Assembly: GCA_934294885.1 (NCBI GenBank)
Contig: CAKRAK010000001.1
Coordinates: forward strand, 170,434-234,433
Reading direction: 5' to 3'
DNA: 64,000 nucleotides
Source: an uncultured Lachnospiraceae bacterium
Lineage (GTDB): Bacteria; Bacillota; Clostridia; Lachnospirales; Lachnospiraceae
Made by a program: the position numbers and the translations under genes. Shown here in pieces: positions 28,280 to 36,784 of this stretch. Every line of letters starts with the position of its first letter. Positions within the stretch are counted from its first letter, which is position 1. The notes beneath the pieces are model-generated. The model ran no database searches and had not been told where the DNA came from. It saw nothing but the letters and a program-made list of their open reading frames with translations.

Positions 28280-28628
28280 GTATCTGCTCCATTTCCCGAA
28301 TTCTTTTTTCCAGCATGGCATTATCCTGAACCAGGCTCTTTATTCGATCACTTTGACGAGAAACAATAGATGTCAATGCCATCAATAACACCATAACAAA
28401 TCCTATGGCAATGACATATAGGGCATTCATTCCACTTTCAAAACCAAGGGCTTTCCTGATAATCTCCAACAATTGAGGGAAAATAACCAGAATCAGCATT
28501 ACAAAAGCCATACCAAGCCAAAGCAGCGTATATCGAAGTGCCAGTCTGTTCTTCTTTAGCAAATAAAGAACAACAAGAAAAAATATCAATATTACAATCA
28601 ATAAAACAATTCTAAGTGTTGTTGTCAT
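28263..28628 (-). CDS. DUF2304 small membrane protein (GacJ-like)
   Basis: 121 residues with three hydrophobic segments (about 7-24, 33-51, 67-87) and a charged coiled tail (RQSDRIKSLVQDNAMLEKRI). This matches DUF2304 proteins. In group A Streptococcus, GacJ of this family binds the DPM-like GacI and raises its undecaprenyl-phosphate GlcNAc synthase activity. The gene directly follows a GacI-like GT2 gene (one base apart), the same pairing. I infer a complex that loads a sugar, perhaps GlcNAc, on undecaprenyl phosphate for side-chain addition outside the cell. Confidence 0.8.
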   Translation of the reverse strand: MTTTLRIVLLIVILIFFLVVLYLLKKNRLALRYTLLWLGMAFVMLILVIFPQLLEIIRKALGFESGMNALYVIAIGFVMVLLMALTSIVSRQSDRIKSLVQDNAMLEKRIREMEQIHESDK

Positions 28629-28629
28629 G

Positions 28630-29331
28630 TTATTTCACCTTCTTACTGGAAATTCTGCATAATAAAATCGCAATAGAAACCTTAATCATATAATAAACAG
28701 ATTTCAACGGTGATATGGAGCTTTCTCCAGCTTCTCTTTCTTTCATAATCACAGGCACTTCTTTAATCCTAAGTCCCATTACGGATGCCTTAACAATGGC
28801 TTCCGGTTCCGGATAATCTACCGGATATTCTTTCGCATACAACCGGATCCCTTCTCTGTTCACCGCACGAAAACCGCTTGTTACATCCTGTACCTTTGTT
28901 GTGCAGCACATCCGAATCAGAGTACTTAAGAACTTAATACCCAACCGGCGCATTCCCGATGATTGAAACCCTTCCTTTGTAATAAATCTGGAACCGATTA
29001 CAATATCAGCCTCCCCTGCCTCTATAGGAGCAATTACATCCTTCAGATATGCGGTATCATGCTGTCCATCCCCGTCTATCTGAATGGCAATGTCGTAACC
29101 GTTTTTTAATGCATATTTGTAACCGGTCTGAACACCGCCGCCAATTCCTAAATTCAAAGGCAGATTCAAATAGCTGGCACCTGCCGCCTCTAATTTTTTC
29201 AATGTATTGTCCGTGGAGCAATCATTGATTACCACATAATCCGCCCCTTCACAATCTGCTTTTAATTTGTTAATTACATTTAATATGCTTTCCTCTTCAT
29301 TATAAGCAGGAATAATCACTAATACCTTCAT
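28630..29331 (-). CDS. GacI-like polyprenyl-phosphate sugar synthase (GT2)
   Basis: 233 residues, about the length of GacI. GT2/DPM motifs: VLVIIPAYNEEESILNVI, YVVINDCSTDNT, NLGIGGGVQTGYKYA and IQIDGDGQHD as the metal site, followed by IVIGSRFI and VQDVTSGFRAVNR. Unlike the GT2 at 13537-14508 it has only one weak C-terminal hydrophobic segment, as expected for a GacI-type enzyme that relies on its DUF2304 partner for membrane binding. Of two adjacent ATG codons the second is taken. It is 27 bases after the Wzt gene. Confidence 0.82.
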   Translation of the reverse strand: MKVLVIIPAYNEEESILNVINKLKADCEGADYVVINDCSTDNTLKKLEAAGASYLNLPLNLGIGGGVQTGYKYALKNGYDIAIQIDGDGQHDTAYLKDVIAPIEAGEADIVIGSRFITKEGFQSSGMRRLGIKFLSTLIRMCCTTKVQDVTSGFRAVNREGIRLYAKEYPVDYPEPEAIVKASVMGLRIKEVPVIMKEREAGESSISPLKSVYYMIKVSIAILLCRISSKKVK

Positions 29332-29358
29332 CATTCTCTCTTAACTGCTTCTCCATTT

Positions 29359-30657
29359 CTATTCATCGACCTTCTGTATCATGACCTTTGAATTCATATC
29401 GTAAAATCCAACTGTATTTTTATCTGATATCACAGTTACGTTTACCGCATCATATAATCTGTGATAAGCAACAAATTCCCCGCCCTCAAAGCCGGTACAG
29501 CTTACGGATAACAAATACTCTCCACCCTGTAGATTCATTTCCTGAGTAAAGGATGCCATATATACTTCACCCTTTTTTACATCTCCCGGAGTTACTTTCT
29601 CATACATGGTGTTGGTTCCTGTAACATCCGTTCCCCGTATGGTCTTAAATGTATAAGTAAAAATCGGATCACTGACATCCTCGTTAAAACGAACCTTTGT
29701 GGAAAGACGGAATTTCGAACCCTTCATAATGGAACTGGTTAACAGCTCATGCTCATCGAAAATTCCGATATCTATAATCTCTGCCTTACCGTTTCCATAC
29801 TCGTTAACATTGGGATTCATGGCAAGATTGTCCTTCCATTTTCCATGAACGACAGTCTGACCGGAATCCTTTTCCCCGGTCTGTGACGAATTCTCATCCG
29901 TCTCCTTCGTATCGTCATCATCTAATCCTACCATGATCTTTTTATATAAATCTACCATTTCCTGAGGGCTTCCCTCTGCTTTTTTCACGCCACGATTCAA
30001 CAAAATTACCCGGTCACAATATTTGCTGATGCTTCCTAAATCATGACTGACAAATAAGATGGTCTTACCCTGTTCCTTAAATTCTTCAAACTTATGATAG
30101 CACTTATTCTGGAAGAACACATCTCCTACGGAAAGCGCCTCATCTACAATTAAAATCTCCGGGTCAATGTTAATCGCCACGGCAAATGCAAGACGCACAA
30201 ACATTCCGGAAGAATAGGACTTTACAGGCTGGTTGATAAAATCTCCAATATCCGCAAAGGAAACAATATCATCTAATCTTGCATCAATTTCCTCCTTGGA
30301 AAATCCAATCATGGTTCCATTGAGATAGATATTTTCAATTCCCGTATATTCCTGATTAAATCCGGCTCCTAATTCCAGCAACGCAGAAATACGACCATTC
30401 ACCGTCACTTCTCCTTCTGTGGGATTCAACACACCGGTAATTATTTTCAAGATTGTAGATTTGCCGGAACCATTGGTTCCGATAATACCAACAGTCTCCC
30501 CCTTCTTTACTTCCATATCCACGTCCGAAAGGGCATAATGTTCTTTGAAAACCTGTTTTTTTGCAAGTCCCAAAGAATCCTTTAAACGATCCATAGGACG
30601 GTCATATAACTTATATACTTTTGAAAGATGACTAACCTTAATTGCAATATCTTCCAT
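29359..30657 (-). CDS. wzt: Polysaccharide ABC transporter ATPase with glycan-binding C-terminal domain (Wzt)
   Basis: 432 residues. ABC domain 1 to about 245: Walker A GTNGSGKST (60-68), signature YSSGM (148-152), Walker B ILIVDEAL (168-175), switch H205. Residues about 275-432 form the beta-sandwich seen in Wzt proteins that recognise the end of the chain they export; a low-complexity acidic linker (near 245-265) joins the two. It pairs with the permease gene 17 bases upstream. In Gram-negative O9a systems this domain binds the methyl/phospho cap made by WbdD; a methyltransferase and a kinase-like gene in this locus are candidates for that job. AAGGAG precedes the ATG. Confidence 0.93.
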   Translation of the reverse strand: MEDIAIKVSHLSKVYKLYDRPMDRLKDSLGLAKKQVFKEHYALSDVDMEVKKGETVGIIGTNGSGKSTILKIITGVLNPTEGEVTVNGRISALLELGAGFNQEYTGIENIYLNGTMIGFSKEEIDARLDDIVSFADIGDFINQPVKSYSSGMFVRLAFAVAINIDPEILIVDEALSVGDVFFQNKCYHKFEEFKEQGKTILFVSHDLGSISKYCDRVILLNRGVKKAEGSPQEMVDLYKKIMVGLDDDDTKETDENSSQTGEKDSGQTVVHGKWKDNLAMNPNVNEYGNGKAEIIDIGIFDEHELLTSSIMKGSKFRLSTKVRFNEDVSDPIFTYTFKTIRGTDVTGTNTMYEKVTPGDVKKGEVYMASFTQEMNLQGGEYLLSVSCTGFEGGEFVAYHRLYDAVNVTVISDKNTVGFYDMNSKVMIQKVDE

Positions 30658-30674
30658 AAAAACTCCTTTTCCGA

Positions 30675-31496
30675 TTACAGCACATCCGCAAAATGTACTT
30701 TTAACTTTTTAAATAAATGTACGCCGATTGCAAAGATTCCAAAAGTGAGTGCCCAGAAATACAATGTATACAGAGGACGTTCAAAGAACCATATCTTATC
30801 AGCCAAAGCATCCCGATATCCCTGTATAATATAAAACAGCGGATTTAACATGAACACTTTTCTCATCCATCCCGGCATACCGGTAATGGAATCAAAATTC
30901 CACATAATCGGAGTTACCCACATCGCAACCTGCAAAACAATACCGATAATCTGCATCAGATCTCTGAAAAAGCAAAGAATCGCAGATGTAATATAGGACA
31001 TTCCCAATGCCAGAACAAAGACACATAAGGAATAATATATAATCTGCAGCGTGTACAAATCCGGAAAATAACCGTAGCAGCTATATAAAATTAACGTAAA
31101 CAAAACAAAGAACAAATGCACAAACAACGCGGAAACCACCTTTACAGCAGGCAGGATATCAATCTGAAAAACAACTTTTTTTACAAGATACTGATAATCC
31201 AGCATTGCCACCGTTCCACCGTTCCATGCCTCAGAAAAGAAAAACCAGGGAACCAATCCGGCTAACAGCCACAAAACAAAGGGAACATTTGCAGGACTTG
31301 GTGCCCTTAAGCCCTTCTCAAATACAAACCAGTACAATACAACCGTAACAATCGGCTGCACAAACGCCCAGAAAATTCCAAGATAGGAACCGGCAAACCG
31401 GGTCTTAAAATCATTCTTTGATAACTGAAAAATCAACTTTTTATTAAAGTATAATTCACCTAAAAATGATGTTTTTTTCTTTGAATTCATATTCAT
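30675..31496 (-). CDS. wzm: Polysaccharide ABC transporter permease (Wzm, ABC-2 type)
   Basis: 273 residues with six hydrophobic segments. Family features: an amphipathic start with SKNDFKTRFAGSYLGIFWAF, QPIVTVVLYWFVF, and later ITSAILCFFRDLMQI and WVTPIMWNFDSI. It forms the channel for lipid-linked polysaccharide with the Wzt ATPase. Two ATGs are adjacent; the second is six bases from AGGAG. A strong promoter lies about 30 bases upstream with a 45-base conserved element before it, so this gene heads a transcription unit. Confidence 0.93.
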   Translation of the reverse strand: MNMNSKKKTSFLGELYFNKKLIFQLSKNDFKTRFAGSYLGIFWAFVQPIVTVVLYWFVFEKGLRAPSPANVPFVLWLLAGLVPWFFFSEAWNGGTVAMLDYQYLVKKVVFQIDILPAVKVVSALFVHLFFVLFTLILYSCYGYFPDLYTLQIIYYSLCVFVLALGMSYITSAILCFFRDLMQIIGIVLQVAMWVTPIMWNFDSITGMPGWMRKVFMLNPLFYIIQGYRDALADKIWFFERPLYTLYFWALTFGIFAIGVHLFKKLKVHFADVL

Positions 31497-31524
31497 CATT
31501 AACTCCTAAACACATAATCATCCT

Positions 31525-31553
31525 ATTATACCAAAGAATTTCCCTGCATGCAA
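31525..31553 (-). promoter_or_regulatory. Promoter of the wzm-wzt block
   Basis: On the minus strand TTGCAT, a 17-base spacer and TATAAT, about 25 bases before the wzm start. The motif GTAAC ends exactly 16 bases before the -35 box, as in the promoter at 47265-47293. Confidence 0.82.
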
Positions 31554-31569
31554 ATCTCCCTTACTTTCA

Positions 31570-31614
31570 GTTACTGTGAAGTAATCGTTGGCACGATTCT
31601 TACCCGGACGCTTT
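31570..31614 (-). promoter_or_regulatory. Conserved 45-bp upstream element, copy 1
   Basis: This stretch matches 47338-47382 at 39 of 45 positions. It ends in an inverted repeat TTAC-N6-GTAA placed 16 bases from the -35 box of the wzm promoter. It is a candidate binding site for a transcription factor, perhaps an activator. The rest of 31497-31651 shows nothing else. Confidence 0.65.
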
Positions 31615-31651
31615 CTTACGCAGTGATGGTTCCTTCATATGCAAATTTACC

Positions 31652-33643
31652 TTATATCCAGTATCGGGAAAATGCAGCCCACAGACTGCAGGCAATCACA
31701 ATCGGATAATACAGACATTGTACCCCCAATAATTTCTTCTGATTAATTTTTAACAAACCATCAAAAGGAAGAAAACACAAAGGCAGGAATGGTAGGAAAT
31801 ATCTTCCCTGCACACCAAGGCTTACGGAAATCTGCTGTAATCCCTTTATGGTACCGGAAAGTGTTCCTCCGGTATCAATATCATATAAGAACATCGTCCA
31901 TGAAAACATAGCAATGATGATCAAACAGGTTGTAATGACTACAACCAAAATCATAAATACCCGTTCTTTCCACGTAAAGCCATAGGAAACCTCATTGGTA
32001 TTTTCCCGGATTCCAAAGCAAAACAAAAATAAGCACACCAAAACAAAATAATAAAATGCCTTTGGCAGCAGAATATCCAGCCATCCTAAATGTCCGATGG
32101 TGGACATGAAATAAAAGCTGTACATTTCCTTTACCGTATCATATATAATCTTAAGGGTAAGTCCCGGCCTTAACACACAGGCTTCCACTAATTGAATAAA
32201 CACATTATTTCTGCCTATATACAAAAATCCGGCAAACAACAGGATTCCCAAAATTAATAACAGCCATTTAAAGCGTTTTATAAAATCCGTCACCTGAAGC
32301 TTTCCGATTCTCAAATCCCATTTATCCAAAGGAATCATAAAGACAATCAGGAAAAAAGGAATGTATGTAGGCTTTATCAATAACACAATACACGGAATCA
32401 CTAAAAATATAAACAGCGACTTCCACGAAACCTTTTCTTTTTCATATTTGCAATGGAGCACATAGGCTGTGTAAAACAGACATAAGGGAATAAAAACCGC
32501 ATCATAATTTACGGAAGCACACTGCTGAACTGTCATTGGCAGCAGCATAATCCCACACATCAATTCTTTCTTAATCGGCATATATTTTAACGTGAGATAT
32601 CCCATTATCATAAAAAAGAGTAATGAACCCATTTCTGCCATCAAAAGGCATACCCAGACCGGCAAGTCCAGAAAATATCCTATAAAAAACAAAATGGCAG
32701 GAGGAAGGTGCTTCACAATGGACAATGATGGCTTCGTAAAATTAACGGCTGTTTTATCAAAATGATCGTTGGAATGTGCCGAAAACCGAGCCTTGTCTAC
32801 CTTTACCAAAGGATTTCCCTGCATATCTCCCGCACCGGTCTTATAAAAATAATCCTCAATCTGTTTTTCTATCTTCGGAAAGCCTGCAGATTCCACCATC
32901 TGATAATAATGGGTCAGCTCATCGGGAATCTGATCTGCCGGAATGACACAAGCCATAGCAATTCCGTAAAAAAGGACAATCACACAAAACACATGACCAA
33001 TGTGTAATTTTTTCCGTTCAAAAAGGGAATGAATCCAATCATACCCTTTGTTATACTGCGCTGCTAAAAAAAGCAGAAGCTTTTGGATTCCACACGTCAA
33101 TACGCCGGACAAAAAAATCCAGAACAATATCAAAGCAAACACATATATAAGGACAAAACCAATCAGCTTGCTCATGTTCAGACTTGCAAATTCTCCGGCT
33201 ACTGCCACATAACCATATTGAAAATCCCCATCTATGTCCAGGCGGAGCTCATCACAGGTTAACAAATCGCTGTCTAAAGTCAGTTCTCCGGTTCCTTGCA
33301 AGATTACACCGGTCAATGTATTTTTTTCTGCATAGCCATTCAATCCCTTCCGGTAATAAACCGTTACCGGAATGTCTTTTTCCGTATCGGACTGCAGCCG
33401 AATTGTAACTGTGCTTAATTTTAAATGCGGCACATCCAATATCAGCTGTGGGTCTATAGACGCCATACGAAACTGCTGCTGATCAAGAATCTCATATCCC
33501 TGAATCCTTGTTATGTCCTTCTCTTCATATTTGCACATACTGTTGCTGTAGTCATACATGATATGATAACCGATACAACAACCGCAAAAGATTGCCAAAA
33601 CAAGCAGTATAATCCTTATTGCTAAAATTCTGTCCTTCTTCAT
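31652..33643 (-). CDS. DUF2142-like membrane protein, putative GT-C glycosyltransferase
   Basis: 663 residues. One N-terminal hydrophobic segment is followed by an outside beta-rich region of about 130 residues, then some eleven membrane segments. The segment PADQIPDELTHYYQMVES, with acidic and histidine residues after a membrane helix, is typical of DUF2142 proteins, which occur in polysaccharide loci. The ATG at 33643 has GGGGG six bases upstream; a six-codon upstream start is less likely. It lies 19 bases after the coiled-coil GT2 gene. Role inferred: extracytoplasmic sugar transfer. Confidence 0.72.
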   Translation of the reverse strand: MKKDRILAIRIILLVLAIFCGCCIGYHIMYDYSNSMCKYEEKDITRIQGYEILDQQQFRMASIDPQLILDVPHLKLSTVTIRLQSDTEKDIPVTVYYRKGLNGYAEKNTLTGVILQGTGELTLDSDLLTCDELRLDIDGDFQYGYVAVAGEFASLNMSKLIGFVLIYVFALILFWIFLSGVLTCGIQKLLLFLAAQYNKGYDWIHSLFERKKLHIGHVFCVIVLFYGIAMACVIPADQIPDELTHYYQMVESAGFPKIEKQIEDYFYKTGAGDMQGNPLVKVDKARFSAHSNDHFDKTAVNFTKPSLSIVKHLPPAILFFIGYFLDLPVWVCLLMAEMGSLLFFMIMGYLTLKYMPIKKELMCGIMLLPMTVQQCASVNYDAVFIPLCLFYTAYVLHCKYEKEKVSWKSLFIFLVIPCIVLLIKPTYIPFFLIVFMIPLDKWDLRIGKLQVTDFIKRFKWLLLILGILLFAGFLYIGRNNVFIQLVEACVLRPGLTLKIIYDTVKEMYSFYFMSTIGHLGWLDILLPKAFYYFVLVCLFLFCFGIRENTNEVSYGFTWKERVFMILVVVITTCLIIIAMFSWTMFLYDIDTGGTLSGTIKGLQQISVSLGVQGRYFLPFLPLCFLPFDGLLKINQKKLLGVQCLYYPIVIACSLWAAFSRYWI

Positions 33644-33662
33644 CAATATCCCCCAAAACAAT

Positions 33663-35513
33663 TTACTTTATAGAAAAATCATCCTCATCCAAAGTCAAAT
33701 GTTTGTTATAAAAAGGATCACCCTTCATAATTTCATGATACCATTTTGTTGTAAAATAAAAGAACTCTCTTCCGTTTCTTTCCAACTGCTGTGGGGTTTT
33801 ATTCTCCCCTCTGCTTTTAGACTCATAATGATACAACTGGGCATATGGAGTAAATACATTATAATATCCCATTTTCCGTAATTTCATACATAAATCCACA
33901 TCATTGTAATCCACAACAAGGTTGGTATCAAAGCCATGACACGCTTCTATCTTATCCTTCTTTATCATAAGACAGGCTGCGGTTACTATACTGTAATCCT
34001 GTACTGTCTTTAAACGATGCATATATCCATCCGCATCACGGTCAAAATTACGATGTCCATGTCCCGCAAGCCTGCGGATTCCCAAAATCACCCCGGCATG
34101 CTGAATGGTATCATCCGGAAAATACAGCTTTGCGCCTACTGCACCTACCTCATCTCTGGTGGCATAATATAACATTTCTTCCATCCAGTTCGGGCTGATT
34201 ACTTCAATGTCGTTATTTAATAAAATAACATACTCACCCTTTATATACTGTAGTCCGTAATTATTAATGGCGGAATAATTAAATTCATGCTCCCATGTAA
34301 CAATCCGAATCCGGTCAAGCTGTTCCAACTGCTTATAATAATCAAAGGTTTTTTCCTCTTTACTGTTGTTTTCTATAATAACAATCTCATAATTGGAATA
34401 TGTGGATTTCTCCATAACAGAGTTAATACAGGTTTGCAAGTCCTCTATATGATCACAGGTAGGAATCAATATCGAAACAAGGGGGTTCTCAACCAAAGGG
34501 AAACTGATATGGCTGCTTCCCTCGTATAATCCCGGTGTAACCTCATAGGCACTTCCTTTTTGTTTCCAATAATCAATCCTGCATTTTTCTTCCCTGGCTC
34601 TTTCTTCCGCCAAAACAGGACTTCTTCCGTAAAGCAGCTCCGGAATATGACTCACCTGCTCCGGATGTTTTAAGAGAATCTCATAAATAAATGCGTTGTT
34701 TTTGTCAAAATCGATTGTGTGGTTCTTAAACATATCCCTCAACAAAGAACCTTCTACGCAGATTACATTCCCAATATAGTTTTCTGTCTCCAGATAATGG
34801 GGTGCATAATCCGGTTTGTAATAATACTCACAGTCACCCTCCGGCAGGAAAATACCATGGTCACAATATACAATGTCTCCCATTGTTTCATTCTGGTTTT
34901 TTTGAAGCTGATAAACGAGTTCCTGTGAAAAAGATGCAGCTCCGTCTACACAGATAACCCGGTCAAGACCTTCCAGATTATGGCATAAGGCTTTGATATC
35001 TCCCTGTTCCGTACAAACAACCGGAAGCCCTGTCTTCTGGGCAGCCTCCATTTCAGGGGATGCAGCTTCCCCATACAAAAGAAGCCTTTCCGGCAGATAA
35101 GATTGCACTGCGATTTGGGAAAACATTTTTTCTACGGACGAATCGTCCGTCTGCCTTAAATAGCACAATATACCATAAGTCACCTTGCAATCCTTCATCT
35201 CTTCCACCTGACGTTTGTATTCGGAAGGAAGAAGACGATCACAATACCGATGCTTTTTATAATATCTTTTGAGCCTGCTTTCTCTGACAGCCGTTTTCAA
35301 ACCCTGTTTTTTGGCATCCTTACAAAAATCCACCACAGCACCAACCGGAGCACAGTGCGCCTTCAGAAAACGAACCGGTCTTGTAAGCTTCCATGACAGG
35401 GAATTCGTCATATTGCTTATGGTAAGCTCCGATGCCTTCACTTGGTTTTCCAATATTTCCACATAATTTTTCAAACGTTCATTTTCTTCCTGTAATGCCT
35501 TATCGTCCTTCAA
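33663..35513 (-). CDS. Coiled-coil plus GT2 glycosyltransferase, TTG start
   Basis: 616 residues. Residues 1-36 are a charged coiled coil followed by the NSLSWKLTRPVRFLK motif common in long glycan-chain glycosyltransferases. A degenerate glycosyltransferase-like region spans about 110-330, and a full GT2 domain about 344-560 (LVSILIPTCDH, IIENNS, LLNNDIE at 431-437, NDVDLCMKL near 537-545). The TTG at 35513 is chosen because AGGAGGT lies five bases upstream, right after the previous stop; an in-frame ATG 13 codons earlier lies inside the preceding gene with no such site. Possibly rhamnosyl transfer; the coiled coil may set chain length or pair with partners. Confidence 0.8.
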   Translation of the reverse strand: MKDDKALQEENERLKNYVEILENQVKASELTISNMTNSLSWKLTRPVRFLKAHCAPVGAVVDFCKDAKKQGLKTAVRESRLKRYYKKHRYCDRLLPSEYKRQVEEMKDCKVTYGILCYLRQTDDSSVEKMFSQIAVQSYLPERLLLYGEAASPEMEAAQKTGLPVVCTEQGDIKALCHNLEGLDRVICVDGAASFSQELVYQLQKNQNETMGDIVYCDHGIFLPEGDCEYYYKPDYAPHYLETENYIGNVICVEGSLLRDMFKNHTIDFDKNNAFIYEILLKHPEQVSHIPELLYGRSPVLAEERAREEKCRIDYWKQKGSAYEVTPGLYEGSSHISFPLVENPLVSILIPTCDHIEDLQTCINSVMEKSTYSNYEIVIIENNSKEEKTFDYYKQLEQLDRIRIVTWEHEFNYSAINNYGLQYIKGEYVILLNNDIEVISPNWMEEMLYYATRDEVGAVGAKLYFPDDTIQHAGVILGIRRLAGHGHRNFDRDADGYMHRLKTVQDYSIVTAACLMIKKDKIEACHGFDTNLVVDYNDVDLCMKLRKMGYYNVFTPYAQLYHYESKSRGENKTPQQLERNGREFFYFTTKWYHEIMKGDPFYNKHLTLDEDDFSIK

Positions 35514-35526
35514 AACGACCTCCTGA

Positions 35527-36762
35527 TCAATTAAGCTTCTTTTTGTCAGCATCTACACTTTTCCGGATAAAGTCTGCAACCTTTTGTGCTTCCTTTTCCC
35601 ATGAGGTTTCGTGTGCATATGCAATACCCTTTGTTCTCTTATCCTCTAACAGCTCTTCATTTTTTAAATATAACTCCATCCGGTCAACAATATCCTTTGG
35701 ATCCAGCTCTGTAAGGACAGCGTTTTCATCGTTTACCAGCCATTCGCAATTGGCACCCTTATTGCATACAACAACGGAACCGGAAGCCATAATCTCCAAA
35801 GGAAGAAGGGAAAGGTTGGTATGAGACAACACAAGACAAAGGTCACACTGAGCATACAACCGGGATAGATCAGCCAGAGCAACCGTTCCCAAATCCTTTA
35901 CCGGAAACGGCACCTGATACTCCTTCAAAGGCGAGCCTGCGGATACAATCTCAACCTCAGGCATCCGCTTATGCAGTTCATTCAGTACCAGCAAACCAAT
36001 CTCAAAGGATCTGCGCTCTGTAAAGGGTCTTGCATAATAAAATACCCTTTTTACGGAATCAGCCTTTTTCTTTACACTATAGATATCCTTATCATAGGAA
36101 AATCCAAAGCTAGCCGTCTCCATTCCATATTCATCTCTTAGCTTATCCTTTAACCAGTCTCCCGCCGTAATTCCCCGAAAACCAAACTTGTAAGTATTTT
36201 CCGCAAATGCATATCTGGAGCCTAATGGGAAGAAATACGGTTCAAAGTCCTGTACAAAATAAAACTTCGATAATGTATTATCAAAATTATTGACAATATA
36301 GGCGGTCTCCCATGATGTAGCAATGGTTCCATGGGCACACTTCATGTTTTTCACGCCATAATGCAGTTCAAGTGTCCGATCCGTGACTTTATAATATTTT
36401 TCAACAAATTCATAAAACAGTTCATCCGGTGTGTCATCAAATTCACACATAGCATATACACGATTTTGAAATCCCATTTTTTGAAGATTACAAATAAAAC
36501 GGAATATATTAATATGTCCACCGGAACCGATTCCCGGCATTGGAATCACCCAGTTTAAGGTTATGGTGTTTTTGGCATCCATGTTCCTGTATTCCGATTC
36601 ATTAAACGGAACCTTATCCCGGTTCATAATAAACTCATATCCATCTATCATGTTTTTCTTTTTTGCGTTTTGCTTTTGTTTGATTTTATCTTTAATTGCT
36701 GTCATTCCGCCACTGCGATACAAATCAGCAGCAGTTTGAAATTTGTGAATGATACCTGCCAT
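35527..36762 (-). CDS. GT4-family glycosyltransferase, WsaF-like rhamnosyltransferase
   Basis: 411 residues. LNWVIPMPGIGSGGHINIFR near residue 70 and FYFVQDFEPYFFPLGSRYA near 165 match WsaF-type enzymes; WsaF is a rhamnosyltransferase of the Geobacillus S-layer glycan. The second half has RVFYYARPFTERRSFEIGL and LVLSHTNLSLLPLEIMASG, the nucleotide-sugar site. The ATG at 36762 has GGAGG five bases upstream; the ATG four codons earlier overlaps that site. Rhamnose transfer fits the rhamnan-like context but is inferred. Confidence 0.82.
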   Translation of the reverse strand: MAGIIHKFQTAADLYRSGGMTAIKDKIKQKQNAKKKNMIDGYEFIMNRDKVPFNESEYRNMDAKNTITLNWVIPMPGIGSGGHINIFRFICNLQKMGFQNRVYAMCEFDDTPDELFYEFVEKYYKVTDRTLELHYGVKNMKCAHGTIATSWETAYIVNNFDNTLSKFYFVQDFEPYFFPLGSRYAFAENTYKFGFRGITAGDWLKDKLRDEYGMETASFGFSYDKDIYSVKKKADSVKRVFYYARPFTERRSFEIGLLVLNELHKRMPEVEIVSAGSPLKEYQVPFPVKDLGTVALADLSRLYAQCDLCLVLSHTNLSLLPLEIMASGSVVVCNKGANCEWLVNDENAVLTELDPKDIVDRMELYLKNEELLEDKRTKGIAYAHETSWEKEAQKVADFIRKSVDADKKKLN

Positions 36763-36784
36763 AATTTCCTCCATCCATACCGTA

